Notes: a model not told the origin generated them from the letters alone. DNA of 64,000 bases from Stomoxys calcitrans (GCF_963082655.1 NC_081554.1:45993826-46057825); one strand, 5' to 3'. Shown: positions 1 through 11,924, numbered from the stretch's first letter. Made by a program: numbers and translations.

Positions 1-590
1 ACACCAACACCAACACCAGCGCCACCAATGCCACCAATGCCATTTCATAGAATACCTCTTTCTCACCAACAGAAGAATTCTCTATGCCATTCGGTTTATG
101 TTGAATGGAATTTATGTTTATACTCTAAAACAAAACAGGGCCAACAAAAAGACGATATGAGAACATAAAGTTTTTGGCAAAGGGTTTGTTTTAAGTTTTT
201 AGTTTTGTATACGCTGCCGTAAAATATAAAGGGACGTACCCAGAACTTGTGTACTCTTAAAACTGTGAAAAGAAGGTTTATTATTATTATTATAACGAAT
301 TCGAAATTGCAGTTTGGCAAAGTTTTTGCGGAGAGCATAATAAAAGTTCACTTAGAAGGGGCGTTTTGTGATAATGGCTTGGTTGGTCGACTACTGTCTT
401 CAGGGAGAGGAAAAAAGAGCAAGCTTGCATACCAAATCAAAACTTAAAGAGAAGAGAATATTCCAAGACTTAGAAATAACTATTTGCAAAACTTTCCAAT
501 GGTTGATGATGTCAAAGGAGTCGAAGTCGTCAGGGACTCCTTATTTTTACTAATTAGAACAAAAAATAAAAATTATTTTAAAAATAATAA
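1..590. other. Gene-free, AT-rich stretch
   Basis: It opens with a short CAACAC/CCACCAATG-type simple repeat (about 1-45). The rest is AT-rich sequence with only short chance reading frames that resemble no protein family I recognise. No repeat family described elsewhere in the window is visible here. Confidence 0.5.
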
Positions 591-2525
591 AAACAAGTAA
601 AAAGGCGTTAAGTTCGACCGGACCGAACTTCGGATACCCCCCACCTCGGGTATATATGTGTCAACTACCTTTCATCAAAATCCGGAGAAAATTGCATACC
701 TTATGTCCCATTGCAGTTATATCGAAATATGTTCCGATTTAGACCAAATATTAATAAGTACATTAGCAAATATCCAAAAATAAACCATATACGATACGTA
801 TGTCGAAAATCCCAACATAAGTCACTGTGTCAAATTTCAGTGAAATCGGATTATAAATGCGCATTTTATGGGGCCAAAACTTTAAATCGAGATATCGGTC
901 TACATGGCAGCTATATCCAAATCTGGACCGATTTGGGCCAAGTTGCTGCAAAATGTCGAAGAGCCTAACACAAAGCACCGTCCCAAATTTCGGCGAAATC
1001 GGTCAATAAATGCGCCTTTTATGGGCCCAAAACCTTAAATCGAGAGATCGGTCTATATGACAGTTATATCCAAATCCGGACCGATCTGGGCCAAACTGAA
1101 GAAAGATGTCGAGTGGCCTAACTAAAGTCACTGTCTCAAATTTCAGCGACATCGGACAATAAATGCGCCTTTTAAGGGCCCAAAACCTAAAACCGAGAGA
1201 TCGGTCTATATGGCAGCTATATTCGAATCTGGACCGATCTGTGCCATATTGCAGATGTATGTCGAGGGGCTTATCTTAACTCACTGTCCCAAATTTCGGC
1301 GACATCGGACAATAAATGAGCCTTTTATGGGCAAAAAACCATAAATCGAGATATTGGTCTATATGGCAGTTATATCCAAATCTGAACCGATCAGGGCCAA
1401 ATTGAAGAAAGATGTTTTAAGGCCTAAGACAACTCACTGTCCCAAATTTCATTAAAATCGGATAATAAATGTGGCTATTATGGGCCTAAGACCCTAAATC
1501 GGGGGATCGGTCTATATGACAGCTATATCCAAATCTGAACCGATCTGGGCCAAATCAAAGAAGGATGTCGAAGGGCCTAACACAACTCACTGTCCCAAAT
1601 GTTGGCAAAATCGGGTAATAAATGTGGCTTTTATGAGCCTTAGACCCTAAATCGGAGGATCGGTCTATATAACAGCTATATCCAAAACTGAACCGATCTG
1701 GGCCAAATTGACGAAGGATTTTGAAGGTGCTTACACAATTCTCTGTCCAAAATTTCAGCACAATCGGATAATAAATGTGGCTTTTATGGGCCTAAGACCC
1801 TAAATCGGAGGATCGGTCTATATGGCAGCTATATTCAAATCTGAACCGATCTGGGCCAAATCAAAGAAGGATTTTGAAGGTGCTCACACAATTCACTGTC
1901 CAAAATTTCAGCACAATCGGCTTTTATGGGCTTAAGACCCTAAATCGGAGGATCGGTCTATATGACAGCTATATCCAAATCTGAACCGATCTGGGCCAAA
2001 TCAAAGCCTAACACAACTCACTGTCCCAAATGTTGGCAAAATCGGGTAATAAATGTGGCTTTTATGAGCCTAAGACCCTAATTCGGAGGATCGGTCTATA
2101 TGACAACTATATTCAAAACTGAACCGATCTGGACCAAATTGACGAAAGATGTCGAAGGGCCTAATACAACTCACTGTCCCAAATTTCATTAAAAACCGTA
2201 TAATAAATGTGGCTATTATGGGCCTAAGACCCTAAATCGGCGGATTGGTCTATATAGTCCGATATAGCCCATTTTCGAACTTAACCTGCTTATGGACAAA
2301 AGAAGAATCTGTGCAAAATTTCAGCTCAATATCCCTATTTTTAAACACTGTAGCGTGATTTCAACAGACAGACGGACAGACAGAAGGACACGTCTAGATC
2401 GTCTTAGATTTTTACGCTGATCAAGAATATATATACTTTATAGGGTCGGAAATGGGTATTTCGATGTGTTGCAAACTGAATGACAAAATGAATATACCCC
2501 ATCCTTCGGTGGAGGGTATAAAAAC
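591..2525 (+). mobile_element. mini-me/HINE-like non-autonomous element, type I repeats
   Basis: The element begins with the ACAAGTAAAAAGG start shared by all relatives here, followed by the imperfect palindrome GTTCGACCGGACCGAAC. Its body is about ten tandem units of roughly 153 bp, each containing GATCGGTCTATATGGCAGC and a CAACTCACTGTCCCAAATTT-type segment. It ends with a short (GACR) tract, a core leading into TCAAGAATATATATACTTTA, and the terminus GGTGGAGGGTATAAAA. This layout (microsatellite-prone GTCY/GACR tract, short conserved core, TA tract) is that of dipteran mini-me elements. The paired subterminal inverted sequences also recall Helentron-derived HINEs. It has no coding capacity; short frames are by-products of the repeats. 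Unit spacing is stable (starts near 1046, 1199, 1350, 1505, 1658). Confidence 0.8.
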
Positions 2526-3899
2526 GTTTCATTTTAAGTGATAAAACCCCCTTTGACTTGCTAAGGCGAAAATGAATTTGTAAAATTATTTAAGGCAGTC
2601 TTTGCTTTGGGTCAAATTTCATGCCGACTTACCAATCCGGATTTATTCTACCAATTAAAATCTAGCCACAAATTGGCTTCAACCCAAAATGTGTAATTAA
2701 CATTACAGCTTGAGTGTCTAACCAAACTCCTATAGATTTTCCCCCAAAATAGTCCATGTCAAAGGGCATTTATATGCGAGTATGCATGCATGCAAACCGA
2801 AAACTACAAATACCCAGGCATTGCATAGACATATTCGTCCGAACATTGTCAAATATTTATTGCTCACAATCCCTTTGATGTCAATGATAACAGACATGGG
2901 ATGAAAACCAAAACCTCTCATTGGTATTAGCAGCGAAGAACCATGTCAAAGACATCATTTGAATTTCTTGTCATTCAAATAATTTGAGGTTGTAATTATC
3001 CACAAATATGCCCACATACGTAGAGCAGAATATTTGAATTGAAGCCACAGTCAACACTATAAATGCTGTTAAGTACATGCTCATTTGCATAGCTTCTTCT
3101 GCTTGCAGCCAAATCAGATTATACCACTACAGCCTTCTGGTTATTCGAATAGCAATAGCAAAGGAATGACAGACACACTAATACAAATCAAAGGATCACC
3201 ATGAGACAAAAGAACTTAAAGGCTTTTCTATGTATTAGTAAAAGGATACATGTCAGTTTGTATAGAACAGTAGTGATAGTTAAAATGGAGATTAAATTTT
3301 TATGCCCATCACCAAAGGTTGGGAGTATACAAATCTAGTCTTTCGTTTGGTACACCTCGAAATGTTGATCTGTGTATATATATTCTTGATCGTCTTGACT
3401 CTCTAAGTCGACATAGCAATGACCACCCGTCCTTCACTTCGTCTTCGAAATCACGATGGCTATTCAATAAGTAAATCCACTTCAAATGTTGCACAGATTC
3501 TTCTTACTCTAGCAGGTCATTGTGGTTTGCTAATGGGCCATATCGATCCAGATTATTATAAATCCCATATAAAATGGTCCTTCGTTTTGACTTTTTGAGC
3601 ATCTAGAAGCCTGAAATATTTGGCTGGAATGTTGAACGGAGTGCTTTGTTATGACCTCCAACATCTGTGGTAAATATGGTTCAAATGGGTGTATAACCTC
3701 ATACAGCTACCAAACAAATAATCTCCCAATTAATTTATTGCGGCCCCAAGAAGCAGGAATTTTTATTGATTTGGCAATTTTTTTTTTAATAATGTACACA
3801 TATACCCTTTAACTTAGTCCATTTATTAAAATTTTTGGTAGAATCTATGGTGGCTGGATTTCACACTCATAGAAAAATTCCATAGAAAGAGTCCACTGA
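2526..3899. other. Gene-free stretch
   Basis: Mostly unique-looking AT-rich sequence. Short frames (for example minus strand 2730-2921 and 3309-3494) show no family signature, no convincing start context and no repeat homology within the window. Nothing else was recognised. Confidence 0.45.
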
Positions 3900-3949
3900 T
3901 AACAGCGGACACTGTCTGCTAACTGTAGGTAGTTAATTTTGTTACTATT

Positions 3950-5200
3950 ACTGCAGTAGTTCTGCTATTATAGCAAAATGTTTGCATTTTCAGTCCAGCA
4001 GGGAGCATGGTTCGCGCCATGGCCTTTAGTAACCATTCCGGTTACTACAAGGGCTGAAGGCTCCTCCACAGTCTGGTAGGATGATATGACACTGAGAGCC
4101 GCCGTCATTTGTATCGAGAGCAGGGTTTTCGCTCGGCATGCTGTTTGCAGTGTAGCAGAAGTTCTGCTATTTTAGCAAAATGTTTGCATTTTCGTTCCAG
4201 CAGGGAGCCTGGCTCGCTCCATGGTCTGAAAGTCTATCGGAATCATTCCAGCAACAACAAGGGCTGCGGGCTCCGCCATAGTCCGGTACGAGCCGCCGTC
4301 CTCTGTACCGAAAGCAGGGATTTCACTCGGCATGCTGTTTGCTGTGTAGCAGTAGTTCCTCTATTATAGCAAAATGTTTTCCATTTTCAGTTCAGCAGGG
4401 AGACTGGCTCGCTCCGTGGCCTGTAGGTCTATCGGAAACACTCCGCCTAAAAAAGGACTACGGGCTTCTCCACAGTCCGGTACGATGATATGACCCAAAG
4501 AGCCGCCGTCTTCTGTACCGAAAGCAGAGATTTCGCTCGACATGTTGTTTGCAGAGTGGCAGTTATTCTGCTATTTTAGCAAAATTTTTGCATTTTTAGT
4601 CCAGCAGGGAACCTGACTCGCTCCATGGTCTGTAGGTCTATCGGATCCATTCCTGCTACTACAAGGGCTGCGGGCTCCGCCACAGTCTGATAGAATGATA
4701 TGACCCTAAGACCTGCCGTCATCTATACCGAGAGCAGGAATTTTGCTCCGCATTCTGTTTGCAGTGTAGCAGTAGTTCCGTTATTATAGCAAAATGTTTG
4801 CATTTTCATTCCAGTAGCGAGCCTGGCTCGTAGGTCTATCGGAACCATTCCGCCTAAAAAAGGGCTACGGGCTTCGCCACAGTCCGATAGGATGAAGTTG
4901 ATATGACCCTAAGAGCCGCCGTCCTCTGAACCGAGAGCAGGGATTTCGCTTGGCATGCTGTTTGCAGTGTAGCAGTAGTTCTGTTATTATAGCAAAATGT
5001 TTGCATTTTCATTCCAGTAGCGAGCCTGGCTCGCTCCATGACTTGGTCTTGGCCTGTAGGTCTATCGGAACCATTCCGATTACTACAAGGGCTGCGGGCC
5101 CACCACAGTCCGATAGAATGATACGACCCTTAGAGCCGCCGTCCTCTGTACCGAGAGCAGGGATTTCGCTCGGCATGCTGTTTGCAGTGTCTGGCCCCAT
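3950..5200 (-). repeat. Six tandem copies of a LINE C-terminal segment
   Basis: A unit of about 195-210 bp is repeated six times in diverged form. The landmark CAGTCCAGCAGGGAG or a variant lies near 3991, 4193, 4388, 4597, 4807 and 5010. On the minus strand each unit encodes pieces of the same peptide, including AKSLLSVQRTAALRV and PIDLQA, which is the region following the RT palm in R1/LOA-type retrotransposons. The rightmost unit runs straight into the RT fragment at 5201-6612, where the same peptide follows a LLYGNEIWGQ motif. The array therefore looks like local amplification of the 3' coding end of one LINE. Each unit carries stops and shifts, so no full product is possible. Confidence 0.7.
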
Positions 5201-6612
5201 ATTTCATTCCCATAGAGGAGGATGATATTGCATGTCTCCATAAAGAGTCTACGACTGCTCGGGAGAGGCCCGCCTATGTTTGCCATCAGTCGGCTGAGTT
5301 GCTCTGTTATCATCGCGGTCATTGTTGTCGCATGTCGGATTTGCTCTGCATAATTTGCTTTGTATCTAGTCGGATCTCCATGTATTTGACCGATCTCTTG
5401 GTCTTCACCAGTATGTCGTCTATGCACTTCGTCTATGTCTATGTCGTCTATCCACTTCCACTGGGATATATTTTCTCGTTGGAGTCCAGCCAGTCCTTTG
5501 CCCTGCCATAGTTTGCGCTTTGCACCTTCTGCGTCTCTTGTAGCGATGACTGCAGCGATGTCGTCAGCATATCTTATCGGAAAGGTTCCATCTGGCATTT
5601 CTGTTCAAAGTTTTCCATCATAACTGGCATTCCAAAGTTCCGGTCGAAGAATGGATCCTTGCGCCGCTCCTGATGTGACCTCATATTCACTTGTTCCATC
5701 CTGAGAGTTATAGATAAGTACTCTGTCACGCAAGTAACTTCTCATTATTCTCATCAGATTCGCCGGGATAGGACAGCGCTTGAAGGACGTCAGACCATCT
5801 AAGGCTATTAAATACGTTCTTCACATCCAGTGTGGCTAAGAGGACAATCGGAAGCCTCTACTAACTCTACCACATCTCTTAGAGCTCCAAGCATGAACAT
5901 TCCTATCCGGAAGCCATGTTGTCTCATTGAGAGTCCACCTCGTTTAATGATGGCGTCCTGGAGCCGTGGCGTTATAAGTTGCTCCAAAAACTTGCCGGCC
6001 GTATCTGGCATACAAAGTGGTCTGTATGAGAATGGGAATGCTGGATCACCTTTGCCCTTGCTTTTTAGCACCAGCTTTAGTCACAACCATACCGGTTAAA
6101 CAGTTTCAAAATAAATTCCGGTCTGTTTTCAGCTATCTGCCTGATGACCTCGCCCGGTATTCCGTCAGAACCAGGGGCTTTTCTGCTCTGAAGGCAGTGG
6201 GCTGTATTCCCTAACTCCTCTATCGTAAACGGATTTATGTTGCCAGTGGGCTCTTCTTAAACTTTATTTTCTCTATGGTCATATCGGGGAAAGAGTGTGT
6301 GGGCTATATTATCCATTGCTCTCCCGTCCATCATCGCTGTGGGGCTCCGTGTGTCGAGTTTTTCACAATTTTGTATCCGAGGCCCCAAGGATTTCGATTT
6401 ATATCTTCTCTTAATTCCTCCCACTATTCTTTGTTGCTCTTTTCTATTACGGCAGCAGGTAACTCTCTTTCAGCCGTGCTTCTGCGGCGAGCTCCATGTC
6501 TACATTTAATGCAGTACCTTTGTTGCTCAGCTTTAGCTGCATTCCACCTGTGTACTGCGGGTCTATTTCCCCTCGGACTTTGCGCCTTGGCATGGATTTT
6601 TTGCAGGCTAAA
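5201..6612 (-). pseudogene. Decayed non-LTR reverse transcriptase (R1/LOA-like)
   Basis: Read on the minus strand from 6612 leftward, this is a broken RT domain. At about 6070-5810 the frame contains SYRPLCMPDTAGKFLEQLI and SMRQHGFRIG (fingers and palm entry). At about 5700-5590 a GAAQGSI block appears, followed by RYADDIAAVIATRDAEGAKR with the catalytic YADD. A thumb-like LLYGNEIWGQ motif lies near 5200. At least two frame changes separate these blocks. The SYRPLCMxDTAGK and YADDIAAVI signatures are typical of R1/LOA-group LINEs. No endonuclease domain is recognisable, so the copy is probably 5'-truncated, and a mini-me start abuts its right edge at about 6616. It cannot encode an active enzyme. 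Confidence 0.8.
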
Positions 6613-6615
6613 ATA

Positions 6616-7205
6616 AAACAAGTAAAAGCGTGCTTAGTTCGGCCGGGCCGAATCTTATATACCCTCCACCATTGATCGCAATTGTCAAGTTCTTTGAAAG
6701 ATTTTTCCAAATATATATGAGCTATATCAAGTTATTGACTGATATGGACATGCCGTATAGGTCTTTTAAAAGTATCACCTCCAAAAAATCAGGCGAATCC
6801 AGTAATAATTGCGCCTTCAAGAGGCTCAGAAAGTCAAATTAAGAGATGTGTTTATTTGGCTGCTGTGTCAGGTTATGAACCGATTTAGACCATACTCCAT
6901 AAGTCTAATTAGGTGATCGATTTATATGGTGGCTATATCAGGTTATAGGCTGATTTAGATCATACTTGGCGCAGTTGGCGAAAAGCATTCCTGAATGCCA
7001 TGAGCAAAATTTCAGCCAAATAAGATAAAAATCGCACCCTCTAGAGGCTCAAGAAGTCTTATCGGTAGATCAGTTTGTATGGTAGCTATATCAGGTTATG
7101 GACTGATCTAGGTCATACTAGGCACAGTATGGATGTCGTAGCAACACAATATGTGCGAAATTTCAGCCATATCGGATAAGAATTTCGCCCTCTATAAACT
7201 CAAGA
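6616..7205 (+). mobile_element. mini-me/HINE-like element, 3'-truncated
   Basis: It starts ACAAGTAAAAGCGTGC, then the perfect palindrome TTCGGCCGGGCCGAA, then TATACCCTCCACCATTG, which is the canonical 5' end of the family. About three type II units follow (GCTATATCAGGTTATGGACTG, CTCTAGAGGCTCAAGAAGTC). The element stops after CTCAAGAAAAAAAATAAAT near 7205 and lacks the (GACR) tract, core and 3' terminus. The right side is another repeat. Confidence 0.75.
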
Positions 7206-7586
7206 AAAAAAATAAATAAAAAATTCTGGGGAGCTCAGCCGGGATTCGAACCTGGGCACACGGAGCAATAGCCATAGGCGTTGCCGTATCAAGCGTTCGA
7301 AGCCATCTATAAAACTACCAACAGATACACAGTATGATATATGCCATGGGAGTAATGTTATTGTGTAGACAAAAAATCTGTCATTACACAAATTAAATGT
7401 ACATGCATTGGGAAAAGTACAGGTAATAGACAGGGTTGTCGAGCGTGGTTAATGTTATTCTATGTTAGTCGATGAATTATTCTAACCAAATAGTGGAACG
7501 CGTCCCATAGTGAATGGTGTGTGTTGCGATCTCTGGCTTTACTTTTCCACTTGCAAAGAAAATCCCCCCTCATTGAGCTCGTCTCG
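7206..7586 (-). repeat. Dispersed repeat related to the element at 46539-46878
   Basis: From about 7290 (CGTTCGAAGCCATC) to 7586 (TCATTGAGCTCGTCTCG) this matches the 46.5-46.9 kb element in order: CCAACA, TCTGTCATTACACAAA, TACATGCATTGGG, AAAGTACAG, GGGTTGTCGAG and the 17-bp terminal sequence. The left part (about 7228-7290) reads on the minus strand as a tRNA-like B-box region (GGTTCGAATCCCGGCTGAG), so the copy may be a tRNA-derived element or a fusion with one. The matching left terminal repeat is not clear in this copy. No coding potential was seen. The strand is assigned only from the B-box-like sequence. Confidence 0.5.
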
Positions 7587-7596
7587 AAATAGAAAC

Positions 7597-10318
7597 AAAC
7601 AAGTAAAAGGGTGCTAAGCTCGGCCGTGCCGAATCCTGGGAACCCATCGCCATGGATTCTGCTAAAATGTGGGAGTTATATCTTGTTATAGACCGATTTG
7701 GTCGGCACAGTTGTAGTATGCGCCTCTACAACTGTTTCAGCCAAATCGGATGAAAATTGTGGCTTCCAGGGGCTTAAGAAGTCGAATCAGGAGATCGGTT
7801 TATATATTGGGTTATCCAAAAAGTAATTGCGGATTTTTTAAAAGAAAGTAAATGCATTTTTAATAAAACTTAGAATAACCTTAAACAAATATACTTTTTT
7901 TATACGTTTTTTTTTTCTAAAGCAAGCTAAAAGTAACAGCTGATAACTGACAGAAGAAAGAATGCAATTACAGAGTCACAAGCTGTGAAAAAATTTGTCA
8001 ACGCCGACTATATGAAAAATCCGCAATTACTTTTTGGGCAACCCATTGACGTTATAACGGGTTATGGACCGAATTAGACAGTACTTGACACAGTTCTTGG
8101 AACTCATAACAGAACACCACATGCGAAATTTCAGCCAACTAGGAAGAAAATTAAGTGCTAAAGAAGTTGAATCGGGAAATCGGTTTATACGGGAGCTATA
8201 TCCGATTACAAACCGATTTGGGCGGTACTTGCCGCAGATTTTGGAAGTTATAACAGATCACTATGTGCAAAATTTCAGCCAAATCGGAGGAAAATTGCAG
8301 CTTCCAGGGGCTGAAGAAGTTAAATCGGAAGGTCGGTTTATATGGGCGCTATATCAGGTTATAGACCGATTTGGACGGTACTTGGCGCAGTTGTTGGAAG
8401 TCATAACAGAAAGCTATGTGCAAAATTTCAGACAAATCGGATAAAAATCGCGGCTTGTAGGGCTCAAGAAGTTCAAATCGGGCGATCGGTTTATAAGGGA
8501 GCTATATCAGGTTATAGACCGATTTGAAGCGTACTTGGCACAGTTGTTAGAAGTAAGAACAGAACACTATGTGCAAAATTGCAGGATAAAAATTGAGGCT
8601 TCCAGGGGATCAAGAAGTCAAATCGGGAGATCGGTTTGTATGGGAGCTATATCAGATTAGACCGATTTGAACCGTACTTGGCACAGTTGTAAGAAGCTAA
8701 AACATCACACTATGTGCAAAATTTCAGGATAAAAATTGAGGCTTCCAGGGGCTCAAGAAGTCAAATCAGGAGATCAATTTATATGGGATCTTTATTAGGT
8801 TATAGACCGATTCGAACCGTACTTGACACAGTTGTTGGAAGTCATAGCCGAACACTATATGCAAAATTTCAGCCAAATCGGACAAAAATTGCGGTTTGTA
8901 AAAGCTCAGGCCGTCAAATCAGGCGAGCACTTGGCACAGTTTTTAAACGTCATAAAAGGACACTACGAGCAAAATTTCAGCCAAATCGCTGAATCGGTTA
9001 TAGACCGATTGGAACCGTACTTGCCACATGAATTCTGCTAAAATATGGGAGTTATATCTGGTTATAGACCGATTTGGTCCGTCCTTGGCACAGTTGTTGA
9101 GGCGCATAACATCAGCCAAATCGGATAAAAATCGTGGCTTGTAGGGCTCAGGAAGTCAAATCGGCGATCGGTTTATATGGGAGCTATATCAGGTTATAGA
9201 CCGATTTAAACCGTACTTGGCACAGTTATTGGAAGTCATAACAGAACACCATGTGCAAAATTTCAGCCAAATCAGATGAAAATTGAGGCTTCCTAGGGCT
9301 CAAGAAGTCAAATCGGGAGATCGGTTTGTATGGGAGCTATATCAGGTTATAGACCGATTTGGACGGTACTTGGCGCAGTCGCAGACAAATCAGATAAAAA
9401 TCGCGGCTTGTAGGACTTGGGAAGTCAAATTGGGCGATCGGTTTATATGGGAGCTATATCAAGTCATAGACCGATTTGGACCGCACTTGGCACAGTTTTT
9501 AAACGCCATAAAAGAACATAACGAACAAAATTTCAGCCAAATCGGGCTACAATTGCGGCTTCCAGGGGCTAAAGAAATGAAATCGTTAGATCTGTTTATT
9601 TCGAAGCTATAGCAGGTTAAAGACCGATTTGGACCGTACTTATCATAATTGTTGGAACTCATAATAGAACATAACATGCAAAATTTCAGGAAAATCGGAT
9701 GCAAATTGAGGCTTCCAGGGCTTAAAGAATTCAAATCAGGAGATGGGTTTATATGGGAGCTATATCTTGACCGATTTGGGAGGTACTTGCCGCAGTTGTT
9801 GGAAGTCATAACGGAACACTTCATGCGAAATTTCAGCCAAATCGGAGAAAAAATTGCGGCTTCCAGGAGCTCAAGAAGTCAAATCTGGAGATCGATTTAT
9901 ATGGGAGCTATATCTAGAACCGATATGGCCCATTTGCAATCCCCAACGACCTACAACAACATTTAGTACCTGTACAAAATTTCAAGCGGCTTGCTTTACG
10001 CGCTTTCGTGATTTCAATCGACTCAGAACGTCGATCGACTCAGAACGTCGAGACGATCAAAAATATTACTTTATGGGGTCTTAGACGAATATCCGATATG
10101 GCCCATTTGCAATCCCCAACGACCTACATCAACATTTAGTATCTGCACTAAATTTCAAGCGATTAGCTTTATGCGCTATCGTAATTTCGACCGACGGACG
10201 GACCAACGCACATGGGTAGATCGATATGTACTTTATGGGGGTTTAAACGAATATTTCGAGGTATTACAAACGGAATAACTAGATTAGTATACTCCCTTCC
10301 TATGGTGGTGGGTATAAT
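7597..10318 (+). mobile_element. Long mini-me/HINE-like element, type II repeats
   Basis: This is a canonical start (ACAAGTAAAAGGGTGC, hairpin CTCGGCCGTGCCGA, then GGGAACCCATCGCCATGG). A dozen or more type II units follow with GATCGGTTTATATGGGAGC, TATCAGGTTATAGACCGATT, TTGGCACAGTTGTTGGAAGT and CAAAATTTCAGCCAAATCGG. The 3' region is duplicated: the block from about 9923 (GATATGGCCCATTTGCAATC) to the core recurs from about 10096. The second copy carries the terminus GGTGGTGGGTATAATAA. A 17-bp direct repeat, ATCGACTCAGAACGTCG, sits at about 10016-10050. A mariner-type MITE interrupts the first units at 7807-8046. Frames such as 8064-8444 only translate the repeats. Confidence 0.8.
7807..8046 (-). 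mobile_element. Mariner-type MITE (reverse of the 55112 copy)
   Basis: A 240-bp element with terminal inverted repeats beginning TTGGGTTATCCAAAAAGTAA and ending TTACTTTTTGGGCAACCCAT, both followed inward by GCGGATTTTT. The TIRs resemble mariner-family ends, and a TA precedes the left end (right TSD imperfect). Its interior (GCAAGCTAAAAGTAACAGC, CAGAAGAAAGAATGCAATTA) matches the reverse complement of the element at 55112-55347 almost throughout. Removing it joins the two halves of a mini-me unit (GGTTTATAT + ACGTTATAACGGGTTATGG). It encodes no transposase. Confidence 0.85.
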
Positions 10319-10431
10319 AAGAGAGTAAAACACTTTATGCGAAATTCCACGCAAAAAGATTCTAGCTCTTAATTCAGCGCAATTTTTTTGCTATCGTAGC
10401 AACAATGTTTTCCTATTCATCAGTTGTACGA

Positions 10432-10632
10432 GTTAATGGTACACCACCCAACCGTTATCATTGCTCCGACTCTGTATTTTGTCTGCACATGCTCTGCGAT
10501 TCAAATAAGCCGGTGTGAGTGTGCAACTCACCACTCGGTAGTTGCACAGCTCACAGTCTTTAAACGGCAGAGCATGTGCAGGCCAAATATAGAATGGGAG
10601 CAATGGTATCGGTTGGGTGGTGTGCCATTAAC
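10432..10632. repeat. Imperfect 200-bp inverted repeat (foldback/MITE-like)
   Basis: The left arm starts GTTAATGGTACACCACCCAA at 10432 and runs through ATTGCTCC and CTGCACATGCTCTGC. The right arm mirrors it, ending GTTGGGTGGTGTGCCATTAAC at 10632. The arms are about 65-70 bp with roughly a dozen mismatches and enclose about 65 bp. Flanking sequence is rich in AGCAGACGAAAATG/GCTATTTT motifs, so the true element may be longer. No target-site duplication was found. Confidence 0.6.
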
Positions 10633-10639
10633 TTACATT

Positions 10640-11600
10640 TTCAATATTTTGACAGATTGCAATAGCAGACGAAAATGTTTGCTAAAACATCAGCCCTTTG
10701 CTCGCAGCAGTTATGCCTGCTTTCCCATTTTCAGCAGACGCAAACTGTTACTTTAGCAGACAATTTTGCTATTTTGAATAACAAATTTCGTTGAGTGCAA
10801 TTATCGTCGAACTTGCCGTTTATCTCCTCAAGACAAAAATTCTTTAATTCTATAATTTTGCAATTAGGCAATACATACTGCTCCCCAGCTATTACCTTTC
10901 CAACTTCTTTGCTTCGGTACGTATATGTATGTCTATAGTCTAATTTAATTTCTTGCAAACATATAAATTGTATTTACCAAAAACGAAATTGAGCAACAGC
11001 AAACATCATACTTCTCACCTTAACCAACATCATTATCTTGGTACTGGTTGTCGTCACCAGCATGGTTTCCTTCCATTACGAACGAGTTAGATGGTTTATA
11101 TCAAATTTTGGCTTCTTGTCTTGTGAGCTCTTGGCAAAACGAATTATGTTTGTTGTAATAAAATTTATTGCCTCTGGCAAAGATTTAATTCAATTATAGT
11201 CAGGAAAATTAAATAAACTTCTTGTCAACACGTAAATTAGACTTAACTAAAAGACACATCTCAAGCTCACATGCAAACTATTTTGTGTTCGTGTGGCCAT
11301 GGGTAGTTGAAGTAAGGTAGATGGAAAATTCGAATTAATTAAGTTTCACAATTGTGGTTTCAAATTATGGTGAGAATGAAACAACACAACAAACACGAGC
11401 GATAAATAAATATGAATAATTGGAACATTTATGGTAGTTGTTTTGAAAGAAATGAAGACTGAAGTGTGTGGCTGAGGTTAAAGATTTTCAATTTTTCCCT
11501 ATTGCCGCCAAATGTTGTCGGTCTGGTTAGTGAAACCAAACTGTGGGAGTTGCTAATCAACAACCGGGCACGCCTCTATGTGGGTAGCCACATTTTCCCT
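10640..11600. other. Gene-free stretch
   Basis: About 10680-10800 contains repeated AGCAGACG/GCTATTTT-type motifs similar to those just left of the LINE repeats at 3.9 kb (GCTATTATAGCAAAATG). The rest is AT-rich sequence with no recognisable coding signature. Confidence 0.4.
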
Positions 11601-11602
11601 TA

Positions 11603-11895
11603 GGAGGTCATCGTAGCGCAAAGGTTAGCATGTCCGCCTATGACGCTGAACGCCTGGGTTCGAATACTGGCGAGACCATCAGCAAAAATTTTCAGCGGTG
11701 GTTTCCCCTCCTATTACTGGCAACATTTGTAAGGTATTATGGCATGTAAAACTTCTCTCCAAAGAGGTGTCGCACTGCGCCACGCCGTTCGGACTCGGCT
11801 ATAAAAAGGAGGCCTCTTATCATTGAGCTTAAACTTGAGTCGTACTGCACTCATTGATAGGTGAGAAGTTTCCCCTGTTCCTCAGTAGAATGTTC
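11603..11895 (+). mobile_element. tRNA-derived SINE, near full length
   Basis: The 5' part carries an A-box-like TAGCGCAAAGG (11613-11623) and, about 45 bp on, a B-box-like GGTTCGAATAC, so it is a tRNA-related RNA polymerase III promoter. A body with TTTTCAGCGGTGGTTTCCCC, ACATTTGTAAGGTA, AAAGAGGTGTCGCACTGCG and GCCGTTCGGACTCGGCTATA follows. It ends CAGTAGAATGTTCATGGG. The best-preserved relative is the minus-strand copy at 56833-57107. At about 290 bp this looks close to complete. No clear target-site duplication was identified. Confidence 0.8.
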
Positions 11896-11924
11896 ATGGG
11901 CAAAATTTGCATTTGCAAAAATGT

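Noticed and set aside
8064..9966. Several 90-126-codon frames with similar sequences
   Set aside because: They translate type II mini-me units and break at every unit with an indel.
11613..11660. Possible tRNA gene (A and B boxes)
   Set aside because: The same sequence recurs in many truncated copies with a common non-tRNA body, and no cloverleaf could be completed. It is a SINE head.
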